A stretch of 64,000 nt of DNA, taken from Datnioides undecimradiatus (taxonomy: Eukaryota > Chordata > Actinopteri > Lobotiformes > Datnioididae). Position 1 is the stretch's first letter. Each line of letters begins with the position of its first letter. The notes below the pieces were generated by a model. That model had not been told where the DNA came from, did not search any database, and was given only the letters and a program-made list of their open reading frames with translations. The DNA is taken from positions 10,023,001 to 10,087,000 of the forward strand of contig WARS01000010.1 in assembly GCA_008933995.1 (NCBI GenBank), in the 5' to 3' direction. A program made the translations under genes and the position numbers. This document shows, in pieces, positions 1 to 12,300 of this stretch.

Positions 1-208
1 GCTTAGCATGAAGAATGGAAAGAGCTCTGCTCTGTCCAGGGGGATCAAAATCAGTTTGCCACTTGAAAGCTTGAATCAATATGTTACCACTTCTGTTGCC
101 TCTTCAGGAAGCCACTGGCCCAAATATCTTTGACCGCATATTGTCTGTTTGTACATATTAAACAAATCAGGTATGTATGTGATAGTTGGTAGGAAAAAAA
201 GAGGAAAC

Positions 209-403
209 AGCAAGCCTGGTTTTGTAACAGGGGAAATAGAAGCACATCTAAAGCTAGTCTTTATACTAAGCTAAGCTACATAGCAGCTAGCTGAAGCTTC
301 AGATTTAACATACAAACAGGCATGAGAGTGTTATTGATCTTCTCTTACCGTGAACAAGAAAGCAGATGAAGACATTTCCCAAAATGTCAAACCATTCCTT
401 TAA
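209..403 (+). repeat. Decayed copy of an abundant teleost interspersed repeat
   Basis: The stretch carries TTTATACTAAGCTAAGCTA, then a GCAGCTAGCTGAAGCTTCA segment, CATGAGAGTG with ATTGATCTTCTC, and ends TTTCCCAAAATGTCAAACC then ATTCCTTTAA. This order of blocks matches a short repeat I recognise as very common in percomorph fish. Its class (SINE-like or MITE) is not certain. Several substitutions show the copy is old. Confidence 0.6.
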
Positions 404-3400
404 CTTATCGTTTGAATCCAGCCTGTTTCATTTAGCTGAAATGCCTCACAGAAGTGTCCACCTGCTGTCCCGTCGCTTCTGATTCGACACCATATTTAAA
501 ACAATGCCGCTCGGCCCCGAGGAGATGATAAGTGCAAGTTTTAAGTGGCAAACAACTGGTTGGATCCAGGCTACAATCTAAATGAGAATTTCTGAGTAGG
601 AAGAATAATGAGACAGTTTACTTTTATTGCATCCTCAATGAGAAAAGTATTGACCCACCTTGTGTTCCTGTGGCGCTGTATCTGCAGCACAATAACAGGA
701 CAGCGGCAAATAGCAGGCTCATCTGGAAAAAAAAAGGAGGAAAGCAATTTACAGGCTAAAAATGTGGACCATTCTTTCCTCTCAAATCATTAAGGTGGAG
801 TGGAGTTGTAATTGCTGTTTAAGGAAAATAATCTCTACACCGAGCAGCTCACAAAAGACCCCAGGATTTGATCTACTAGGTGTTTAGTTTATATAATAGA
901 AATAAGATGCACTTACCTTGAATGATTCAACTGTGCGGAGACACACGTGAAGGGAAAAGGGAGTATCTATCCTCTGGGGGAGGACACAGGTGGTTCCTCC
1001 ATACATCCTGTACAGCACATGAGCTGATGGACTCCTCCACCACCACCACCACCAATCCCCACCCTCTGTTATCCTCTTTCTTATAGCAGCCACAAGTGGA
1101 TCTGCCAGCTTATGTTTCAGGGTCCTGAGCAGCAAATGATCTCCTCAAGTAAGGCCAGAGATAAAGAGAATAAGTCCTTGGTTTTCTGCTGAGAAAAGCT
1201 GAAGAAAAGAAAAAGACACTTTCTGTCATACTTGTCCTCTTACAGCGCAAGGTTGGTGTTAGAGAGCAAACGCTATCTCCTACAATTTTTGCTACGCTCT
1301 GCTTTCTCAATTGTTTGGACTTGCTGACCAATGTAGGAGACTAAAGCCCATATGGAAAGATACTGGCCCAGCTGTACACAAGCCAAATGAGTTTTCAGGG
1401 TGTTTGTTTTTTGTTTTTTTTTTCACTAAAAATCCTCCTTACCTACGCAAAAGGCATGGGAGTTTTCTTTTTCTAGCAAGAGCCTTTAAACCTCTGTGGT
1501 CAGATCTGCTGTCCTGCAGCACAAGGTACAGGAGTCAAACAAATAATATGAAAGCTGATCCGCAGCTAATGGCCAATTTATTTGCATCCATCTGGTCGGA
1601 CTGCAGATTTTTCCCACAGAGGAGTCGGGGCTGCGTGGAAAAAAACACTGCCCAGTGATCACACAGAATCACTGGCTAAAATAATAGAAGGATTATCTGC
1701 AGTACTCTAGTAAAGACTGGAAGTAAATATGTGGTGTGTTTCTTTGAGATCAAGCAGCTTTCACTGCCCACTCTAAACAAACTGTAACTGCAGAAGACAA
1801 TGGAATTAGTCAGTGTGCAGAAATGAGATGGACAATACATGAAAGCGACAGTCGGTTTGTTATTCCCATTTGAAAGATAATGGCTCTGAGAATGGAACGA
1901 TAATAGTTGGGGGAAGAAAAAAAAGACCACTTTCCATTATTGCTGACTTCTGTTTGGCTTAATTCAATTCAAATTTCTTTATCAGGCTGAGTGGATTTCG
2001 GTTTGCAGTCTGAGTTCAAAATAAAAATGCATAACAAATCACCTCTTCCTCGACTGTGCAGTCAAGCGTCATTTGATAACACCAGATACGGAGTCAATTG
2101 CACAACACAATTCAAACAATTGGGTAAAAAAATATATATGGTTTGCTCACTGCCACACGAGGCCATGTCACTTTATGCGGAGAAAGTCACTGTGGTTCAT
2201 TTTAAAGCAGAATATGGAGCTCTCATAAAAGTGCACAGACAGAAGAGCATGCACCGTTAACTCTAGGAATTTGAACAGATCTCCTCCTCGTCTGCTAACA
2301 TCCCACTTTCTCTATCCCTATCTCTGCCTGCTGACACGTGACATCCAAAATGCACCAGCAGTTCTCCGTCCCTTCCCAAAGGGACATTGATCTCAGGTCA
2401 CTGAGTATGGGCAGCCATTGAACGGCATTAACAACTCTCCAATGCGCCCTGCTGGAGAAATAATGCATGAGCCTCGTCCAAATGACATCTTCCGTATTCA
2501 ATTTAGTAAGGCACTAAATAGAACCTTGTTGTGTGTGAGAGATTCAAGTGTTTGGTCTTAGTGGTAACCAACCAAAGTCTGAATTAAAGCAGCAGCTGTA
2601 TTTTTACCAGCAAACAACATAAATGATAAAACAAAAAACAAACAAAATCTCAACAACTCATGGACCGCTTGCTTTGGGAGATGTAAGATGTAATTAAAGT
2701 CTGAAACTAAAGTATAAAGTTCTCAAACTATAAAATTTGTCTGGATCTTTGAGATGTTTTTGTCAAACTATATTAAAAGTCAAGCATGAGTGTGACTTTT
2801 GTGACTTTCTGAAACTTTTAACTTGCTTTTTTTTTTTTTTTTAGCTGTCTCCGCTGATGAAGACCATGAGAGATGGACCTTGATTTCACTATTTCAAGTC
2901 TTCAATAATTAAAAGATAGATGTGAACCCGAGGTTCAAAAAACATCAAGAATAAAGCTAAAATCAAAATTCCCTCCTGGACTTTGATGATGGGTTCAGTA
3001 TCAGGCCAAAAATGTTTTATTTCACTTTTTAAAAAAACTGTACAACTCATACCTTCTCTTAGCAACTTCAATGCACAAAACATAAACATAAAAATGCCAG
3101 ATGAAAATATTGTATGTCCTCAAATGATAATGTTCCACTCCTCCAGTCCTCCTGTTCAAAGCTGTGTTGCATCCACATGTTGTATTTCTCTGTATGCAGA
3201 TCCAACACACCACAGTGCAATGCGTGACTTATCATCTGCAACCAAAAGCATTAATTATGACTGATTAAAACAAAAACCGGGTAAAAAGAAAATCCAGCAC
3301 ATATAATGAGTTATATTACTGAACAAGACTGAACTTCATTGGTAATTATGTTTTGCATCCTACTTGCTGTTTAATGCACTTTCAGAACTTCCCTCCTGAT

Positions 3401-4206
3401 GCACACTTGTATTACCATTTTAATTTAAAACTTCTCACTGGAAACAAAGGGGTTATTTTGAAAACGGTGTTGTTTACAGCTTACATAATGGTTGGGGGAG
3501 AGAAAAGAGCTCTTTAAACCCAGAGCTTCATTTTAACTTGATAGAGGCCTGTCACCAAATATCTGGATTGTGCTTTCTGTGGCTACACAGGACCGTGGGT
3601 GCTGCTACGTAGGAGGACTGACAACAAAAGAAAAGACTTCAGCATATTTGCTTATTCCTGCCTCAAAATATTATTAAAAAATGTAAATCTTCCTGCTGGT
3701 TGTTGCTGGAGAGTTGAAATTCTATTTTAAAAAACAGGAAAAGGATCAGAGCAGAAGGAGCAAGTTTTCTCCTACTTTCACATCATCCTTGCTAAGATTA
3801 GCTCCCTCAAACGCTAAATTTCTCATTTTTGCTATGAATCTTTTCACAGGCAGGTAATGTGCTGACTCATAATGATCTAGATGAGACCTTGAAGCCATTA
3901 GTCTGAGCTGTGTGAATAACCAGGGGCTAGAGACCTTGTGGAGGTGGACAGCTCTGTCTCCATTTAAGCCTGGACTTCAAAACTGAATGATATTCGCTTA
4001 ACAGCTTAACCCAACCACGAGAAACTAATGGTGGATGGAACTCAGCCTTAAGGGGAATCTGGGTTCCTGTCTGAAGTCCAGAGAAGGGAGGAAACTTTTT
4101 TTTTTAGCCACAACACCTGTCCCTGCTCCCTATTTGCAGCTCTGAGTTTTGTAATTGCAAAACACACTGAGCTGGGGCAGCTGGTTCCATCCCCTCATTA
4201 GCCTTC
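404..4206. other. Downstream flank of the kinase gene, no gene seen
   Basis: The part next to 4206 should contain the kinase 3' UTR. The first canonical minus-strand AATAAA I found downstream of the stop is at 3015-3020, too far away to assign with confidence. A (CCA)n run lies at 1034-1055. Short ORFs on both strands show no recognisable domain. Confidence 0.5.
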
Positions 4207-4578
4207 TCATGAATCTGGTGCTCCAGTTGGATGGTGATGATGCTCCTGGAGCCCTCTGGCTGGATGTTGTATGGCTCTCTGAGGCTGACTCAGTCCAGAT
4301 GCTCTGCCTTGCTGCCGCTCTTGCTTTCTCTCCAGGCCCAAGCTGCTGGAATCGCCAGGGCTCACGGTTCTGCTCGGGCACCGGGAGGAGCTACGTGACG
4401 TCCGCTGCCTGAGGTTCTGGGAAATAGATCGATGGAGGTTCCTCGTGGAGGAGCTGGCTGCCATCGTGACCACCCAGGGGTGATGGATGGCTTGGTCGGC
4501 TGTCAGGCGGGTGGCCGGGTCCAAAGGCAGCAGGCGCTGGATAAAGTCCTTGGCCAGGCTGGACACTGAGGGCCAAGG
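4207..4578 (-). CDS. pskh1: PSKH-like kinase coding exon 3 (end of kinase domain and C-terminal tail)
   Basis: The acceptor TTTTCCTCAG|CCT at 4579/4578 joins in phase 0 to exon 2, giving [15 protein letters not shown], as in PSKH kinases. Residues 331-367 finish the kinase C-lobe ([14 protein letters not shown]). The tail begins with [18 protein letters not shown], closely like PSKH1, then becomes a Ser/Arg-rich and Gln-rich stretch with a run of four His before a TGA stop at 4209-4207. The last 60 or so residues do not resemble human PSKH1, so a further splice event cannot be ruled out, but no in-frame stop or strong donor forces one. Confidence 0.88.
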   Translation of the reverse strand, partial: PWPSVSSLAKDFIQRLLPLDPATRLTADQAIHHPWVVTMAASSSTRNLHRSISQNLRQRTSRSSSRCPSRTVSPGDSSSLGLERKQERQQGRASGLSQPQRAIQHPARGLQEHHHHPTGAPDS

Positions 4579-7500
4579 CTGAGGAAAAGAAGAAGCAGAG
4601 CAGAGTGACTGCCATCAGTGTTCATATAAAAACACTCACCCCAGAAGATGTCAGTTCAGCCTACACACACACACACACAGACACCCTGGAACCCACAGTC
4701 CTCCAAAAGCGCCGTCTGGGTATCTAGGCGAGTTCGCATGCTCAGATTCAAAGGCTCTTCAAAGCCGGATGCAAGATTTCATTCTAACAAAGCAGTAAAA
4801 CTGTGATCCGTGTGCTCTGCAGGCCTAACAAGCAGAACTAAACTCAAAAGAAAGCTAAATGTCACTGGGCAAAGGGAAGCAGCAGTTTTGGGTGAAAGAA
4901 TATGAAGCCTGGGAGGTAGGAAAGCTCTGCACTCTGTGAGGGATTTGGACGCATGTTTATTCTTAGCCTGTATTAGCTCCTCAATAAAGGCACCATAGAT
5001 GAGCTTCCCTGGGATTTTGGGCTCTTTGTTAATTCAAATAGCAAATCATTTCCCTTGTCATGACCCAAGCTGACATTCAAGAATGCTTTGAAATCTACCA
5101 TGCCATCTTTCCAGTGGGAGAGAAGACACGAGAGTCATTATCATAATTCAGAATCACTCAATTATTCATCGCGGCTTTGGATCTTGGTCATGAAGACAAC
5201 ATTGTGGAGGCCCGCCCCAGGAAATTGATGACCTTTACGCCTCCATCTTATTGTAAATAAAACATTACAGATAGAGACGTTGAATTAGATTGATGTGGCA
5301 TCAGATTGAATAGATAGCAGAAGACAACTGGGTGTGGAGATCGGGCCGTCGCGCAATAACCTTTATCAGTGTCAGAAAGCAAACGCGGCCTTGTTCTTCA
5401 TATCATGTTCCGTCGGGATTGCTGGGATGAAGTCAGGTAATGATAAGCAGAATTCAGAGACTGCTTCTTTAATCGCTTCTGTCTCATTCTCTTGTCTTTA
5501 ACATGCCAAAATATTTCCGCCACCAATTAGCTCCGATATTCTCTCCCGTGTCTGGCTGCGGAGAATAAAAGCTAAATACAGTCAAGTCGGTGTGTGCAAA
5601 ATTCTCTCTATCCTCGCTCAACCTCGCACTGACTAAATCTTGCTCTTTAGGGAGGTCTCGCTCTCCATTTTAATCCTGAAATGCATTTCTCTCCCCTTTT
5701 TTTGTCTCTCGCCGAGTAATGACAATTAATCAAGCATGAAATTGACAATCGCGAGACTGTTGCCGGTGAGAGGAATTCAAAGAAGCAGGGACTCGCTTAT
5801 TCTCAGAGTGCAGAGCCGCCCCGCCGAACCAGTCATAAAAATGCCTCTCACTCAAACTTTCTTCTCATTGTGTTGTCATTTCACACCTGAGAGGCAGGCA
5901 GAGTGACACTCGGTTTCCCTGGGAAGGAGAGAAATTGTCTGATTGAGCTCCCGCGACTAACAAGTCTGGCTTTCCTCTTCATCTAGCACTGGTGGTGATT
6001 CGGTGAGGCTCCTTATTACCGTGCCATGAAAAACACATTTGATAGCAGCCGTGGCTCGCAGATGCCTTTTGTCCTTGATCTGAATTGACGGGAACACATG
6101 AGTTTCGTGCATGCTGGCTACACCGGCCTAAAAGCGGCGGGGAGGCGGTCGCTGTTTGGGAGTGATGAAGAAGTGAATCTTTGAAGAGGTAGCAGAAGTT
6201 TTGCCTCCCTCCTGCTATCAACATGGTCCACCTAAAGAAGAGGAGACATAACTGTGTTGTTTTTCTGGAACGGAGCCACCTGCAGGAAGTTTATCTCTCT
6301 CCCTTATTTTGAACATTTTTCACGTCAAAATACACAAAGGCTTTATTGTGTTTGGTGGAGGGGGCAGGAGCTGGTGTTATACATCACTGTTGAGCTAGCC
6401 AAAGGGGTGGGGGCAGGTGGAGTGCAGATATGGCATAAGCAGTGGAGAAACCTACGGGGCTCGGCTTATTGAGCAACATCTTGTTATAGCGATTGTGAAG
6501 CTCCGCTGACTGTGTTTGCGGCGCGCTAGATCTTTACCTGACAGAGCCGTAATTGCAACAAATGAAGAAAATGCTAGAAGGTTGGATTACGCTAATGTGA
6601 TCACGAGGATAATGCACTTTTGAGTAATGAACTGCTCCACGCCAGAGTCTCCGCCTCACGATTGACTCCGATCTGATTCACCTGGCAGCATTTCCCGAGA
6701 AGGAGAGCCAAGTTTAAATATGCCTCATCATAATGAGTCCAAATGGGGAAGGAGGCCTGTTGCTAATTCAGGGGAAAGTCGCAGCTAAACCCCAGTAATC
6801 AAAATATCGATACCCGGATGCAGGAGAGATTGGACTGTCATGTACAATACACTGTGTGGAGGCATTACAAGTGGAGTTTTTTTGCATGGTGCTCACTAGG
6901 GGGCAGACTGGGCTTACTGTTACCCAGCATTCCCTGCTGCTGCTGAGAGATGCAGATGTTTGGGTTGGGTCTGAGAAGTGTGCCTTCAATAACTCAGCAG
7001 CAGAATGCAGAGGAGGTTACCAGGCTGCTGTCTCGCCTGAACTAACGGATTTGTGCTTTACATACAAAAGGCTGCCATGACATGAGCACACTTGCATGCG
7101 CGCAGGCAGGCAGGCAGGCAGGCAGGCGCGCACACACACACAAATACGCGCACACACAAATCCACTTATACACTCACGCACACTCAGATGAGATGTCCTG
7201 ATTCCGTGCGAGGGAAGCGCTCCGCCCTACGTGCTGCAAACGGATTGAGTGATAAGGTGCGAAAAGCCCCCGAGGCTACACCCGCTCTCCCTCTGTCCTG
7301 CTCGTCCTCTGTCCCCCTCCTTTCTTTCCCCTCCAATCTCCCCTGCTCCTGCCATCCACCCTCCCCTCCTCCCTTCTGCTGTTGAGTAAACGCATCAGAG
7401 TGAGTCTGCACTACAGGTCTTTAGGCCACGGGCTGTTGCACCTGTGGGTGGGGGGGTGGGGGCATGCACAGTGTGGTTGTATGTTGCTGGTGCAGCGGGG

Positions 7501-7637
7501 AATGGGTGGAGGATGCTGGTGAGACTGAGGGACCGGGTTCATGGGCAGGTGCCAGAGGCCGTTTGCATTTCTAAGTGAGTCTCACCTCCATCTTACTGCT
7601 GAAACCCCCAGCCCACCCACACTCTCTCTCACTCACA

Positions 7638-7696
<59 letters not shown>

Positions 7697-9340
7697 AAAC
7701 TGCATCTCCTTATTCTGCTTCAGTAAACACAAAAGGTTACTGATACTTTGGAAGAATGTTTGTAATTGCTGCCCTTGAGTATTGACTTGCCTCGTAGAGA
7801 AGAGGAATAACTTTCACAACATGATACCTGTCGTCGATCCTTTCTCATTCCGCCTCTTCCTCGAGTGCTATTTACAATCTTCAGATGGCACTATTCTGCT
7901 GTTTGCTGTGGACGAATAGCACAATGGAGCAACCTACTGACCTGGTTAAGATGAGACTCATTGACTTTCAGCGAATTACTCCGTCTTGTCAATGACTAGA
8001 CATCAACTGACAAAAGTATATTCACTGGGAACCAAAATAAATAGAATTTGTGAGAGGGAATTAAAGTGATCTCGCAGTTTTGCATTTTCTTGCAAGGATA
8101 AAATAAATCTTAAGTTTTTAATGTGCTTTTTGATTTATCCAATGGTTTCCCCTTTTTGATTGCATTTGCTATTATTATTTATTGGTGCTTTTGGTTCAAA
8201 CTGTACTAACTTGTAATGCCACTTTGAAGGGAGCAGAACTGCCAGCTGATTAAATTTAATCACTACGTAAAATAGTTTACTTTCCTATGTTTGGTGCCGC
8301 AGTGGCTCAGGGGTTAGCACTGTTATAAAGCCTTCTGTTTCAGGAAGCAGGTTTACAGAGTTATCAGATAACTGTGCGGAATAAAACTCCTTTTACATCG
8401 GTTTGTTCTCCGGTTCCAATTCAATTTGTGCTTTACTGTTTTATCCAGATATCTCATGCCTTGGAACTGGGGCTTAGGTGAAACTGAAACTCTGCAATGT
8501 GAGTGTTTGTCTATGTGTGTGTGCCCTGTGATGGCAACCTGCACAGGTTGCACCCTATTCCTTTCAACATATGCATACTGGGTTGAACCCCTGCAGCCTG
8601 AAATCCTGAAACATTTCAGTGTTGGTTTTATAATAATTCTTAAAGCCTCTCTTAGTTTCCTTTTTATAATTTTACACATGATCATGTAATTTTCATTCTT
8701 GTCTAAATGCCTCTTTGCACAGGTGTAAATAATAAAATGAATGACGGCTGAATTCCATTTAATTGCTACAGTTTCAGGATCCTGGTGTTGTTTACTGTCA
8801 CACTGTCACAGCTCACTGGGACATTTGAACAGAACAGAGCCATCTTTAATGTCATTAGCACCTGTTCATCTCCTGCTATGACAAACCACTGTGAAAAGGC
8901 CTTATGTATTGACATCCAATTACATTTGCGAGTCAGACATAACTTTACTGAAGGCAAACCTGTGCCTTCGGATTTTTCACTTTATATAAGTAAAGTATAT
9001 AAGTGGACGCCTTTATGTTGCTGTAAGTACAATTCTGTTATTTCACCAAAGCACAGAGGATCCAGTCAGTCACTCTTATCATTACTTCCCATTGCTATGA
9101 AAGGCACCGTGTAGCCCACATTCTGCAGGTCTCCTTGTCCCTTCAACTGGCAGACAGCTCATTTCAAATGAAACTCTTCAAGTCAAGTTAAATATGTGGA
9201 GGGAATTGCTTGGGCTGTTGAAACTGTTCTCGTTCCAAAGAGAAGCACCATTCTGAATGACATGGAGGACCCTTGTGAAGGCAGAGGTCCACATTTTGTG
9301 GACACTTGTGAATCTTCATCATAAATTACAACATTATTAT

Positions 9341-9382
<42 letters not shown>

Positions 9383-12300
9383 GTGGTTACTTGCACATGA
9401 CGGAGAATAAGCGTCTTGTCAAGATGGAAATGTGATTGATGGCTGATCCGTCAAGCCCTGCACCGCTACTCAGCCATGTATGATGTCTTCATATTGTCAT
9501 CATATGAATTTAGAGATTGATGTCTTCACTGCATCTCAGTGGGCTGTAAGAAGCTATACGTGAGGTCCTATAAAATGTACTTTTCAGCTTCATTCCCAAG
9601 GATTTTGCTCCACCAGTGTGGCCTACATTTGAGCTGTGTCGAAAGCCACCATAAAAAAATGTTAAATAAGCCTTTGCATAACCTCTGGAAGGATTTTGCA
9701 CTATTGTTCGGTTGGTGGTCAGTGCAGCGGTAAACACAGGGATAATAGACCGAGGCCTATGTAAGGGAGCCTCTGTATGCCAGACTAAAATGTCAGACTG
9801 CATCCCTGAGAATCAGGCCAGGCTTAAAACCCAGTGAATAATCCAGCCTTGGTGTAATCAGCGTGAAAGAACAAGCCCAAACTCACCACTGAGCTTGACA
9901 GAATAGGCTGTTAAAAATACCCACTTCAGTTGTATGACAGAGGAAAGCGGGGAGAAAAAAAAAAAAAAATGCAGGGCCCCATTTCGAAGCTTTCTCAAAG
10001 AGCCATAGCGAGCGGAAACCCGAGACATCACAACAAACTTTCGCATATCCATCCTTGTACTTTACAATGTTGCAGAGGAACGGATGAAAACGAGGAAAAA
10101 TTCAACTTGTTACCGCACCTGCGCTGCTATATGTTGAGAATATTCTACTTACACCGTTGTAGGATGGGATATTGCAGCTATTTCTGGTGGTTCTAATAGC
10201 ATGATAATTGAGGTGTGAATCATTCTTGTGCAGCCAGTGGAAGTAACAGCCATATGTGAACGGGTGTGTTGCTATGGTTGGATAACTGCACAAGGCACGC
10301 ACATCGTACACACCGCACCAGATTGTGTTGTGGGGGAAAAGGCCAAATGTCAGAACGGAAACGGCAGATGGCAGTTTTATTTGAAACTTTTGTTCTTGTT
10401 GTGTGTTTTTTTTCTTTTTTTTTTTTTTTGAGGCAGTGGTGCGCTAGAAGGAAAAACAGTTTTAGTCAATGTCTTAAATTTCAGTTTGCCAAAGAATTGC
10501 AATCGGCCAAAAAACTACAACCGTTCTAGTTAAACTGTGTTCCTGAGCCTTAGCATCCGCAAAGGACAAAACATTTCTATTTCGACTGCATGACAGCACA
10601 GTGGTGGGAATGTTGTGGAGGTCTGTCCAAACACTGCCAACATTGCATCACTAGAACCAGGAGTCAAGTCTACGTGAAAGACATTTGTAAGCATCAAGAA
10701 TGTGACAACACCCACCTCCTCCATAAAAAGAATATTGCTGTGAAACACCTCGAACGGTATCTGCTGCAGGAACTGGTCTTCAGTTGAACTGGCTTTCTCA
10801 CTTTGTAAGCACAGCATCTCAACATTAAAAACACTGTACAAGGACATTAATAAATGCTTCTGTGAAGACACTGAAATGCATTTCGAAGGAAGGAACACTC
10901 TTTTTCTAAAATGCAGCAAATAGACTTTGCATTGCTATCAGATATAGATTTAAAGTCTACAAGCACAAGCCAACTTGCCCCCTAAATATACTAGTTTCTT
11001 GGTCAACTGAGTTCTTTCTCTCGCGAAACTCTCATGCTTCATATTGGGCACATTAAAATAGGCAATATCATTTCTAAGGAATACTGAACTGATAAAAGAT
11101 GATTTTTCTTCTAGAGCGTCCCTTTGTCAGGAACAAGTGGCTATTGTACATAAATAAATTCAAAGCTGCATTTAAAAGCGCAGTAAACTTACATCTCCAT
11201 GGAAACTGTATTTTCCTCTCACAATTGATCTGTAGAGTCGCACGCGGCTGTTGTCCTCAAACGGCATGGATCCACTCAGCACAATAAAGGTGATCACCCC
11301 CAGGGCCCACATGTCTACTGCACAGGAATAGGGTTTCTTTAGCAACACTTCAGGGGCTATGTACTCAGGGGTTCCACAGGTGGTTCTGAGGGACCAAGTC
11401 ATGTCTGCTCCAGTATGATCTCCACAGGCATTCCTCCCACGGCTTGAAACCTTGGAACCTGTGCTTGGGCTGCCAAAAGTGGCCAATCCAAAGTCTGTAA
11501 CAAGCAGCCTGGAGTCGGCCCCAGGGTGGTAGTACAGAAGATTCTCAGGCTTCAGGTCTCTGTGGATGATACCCAGGTTGTGCAGGTATCCCACACCAGC
11601 CAGCACCATCCGGAGGGCCTGGGTTGCATCCCTCTCTGTGAAGTGGCCCCTGCTGATGACACGGTCCAACAGCTCCCCACCTGTGGCCAGCTCCAGCACC
11701 ATGTAAACCCGCTGAGGAAACTGAAACACCTCGATCAGCTGAATCACATTTGAGTGGCTCACTCGGTGCAGCACCGCCAGCTCCGAGGAGCACACCTCGC
11801 GGCCCTCTGGGGCCTCAACCTCCATCATTTTTATGGCAAAGGGCTGGCGAGTCGCCCTGTGCTCCACACGCACAACACGGCTGAAGCTTCCTCGACCGAT
11901 CAGAGCCTTGATGTCGTACCTGACAGAGCAGAAGGAAAATGATGACTCATTGCACCATAAGCATCTCATGATACACTCTTGCAAAGCACTCAACGTCACT
12001 CACTGCAGCTGCAGCTGTGATGTGTGGGGAGGTATCTGCATGTTGTGTAGCCTATTGCATTAAAACCAAGACCCAACAAATACACACATACACACAGTAT
12101 ATGGTTGCAAGGGCATTTGTTTGAACATTGCAACAGACTGTTTGCCATGTAGTTCACTATTCCCTTGACCAACTTCACATTCTACTGTAAAGCTGTTTGC
12201 TACAAAAATGAAGGACACGAGCAAACACATCCATCCTGAGCAGACTATTATCATGATTTCCAAACATAAACTGCAATTAAGTATTAGATTTGTACCATTC

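Larger units (their letters stand above)
4579..11192 (-). other. Intron 2 of the PSKH-like kinase gene
   Basis: This 6.6-kb intron is bounded by GTAAGT and a TTTTCCTCAG acceptor. It holds no convincing exon. Contents are (CA)n tracts, a (CAGG)n run, a polypyrimidine tract, a decayed teleost repeat (8293-8611), and two less AT-rich stretches (about 5150-6010 and 6480-6760) with several ATTA/CAATTA cores that look like conserved non-coding DNA. Confidence 0.85.

Noticed and set aside
10530-10919. 129-codon minus ORF with an overlapping + ORF at 10590-10787, inside kinase intron 2
   Set aside because: Neither reading shows a known domain; the Cys/His pairs on the + strand do not fit a zinc-finger spacing.
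11419-11472. Possible 54-bp mini-intron within the kinase activation loop
   Set aside because: It is in frame and bounded by GT and AG, but the donor GTTCCA is poor, there is no branch or pyrimidine signal, and the length is below usual intron limits. Kept as a point to check with RNA-seq.
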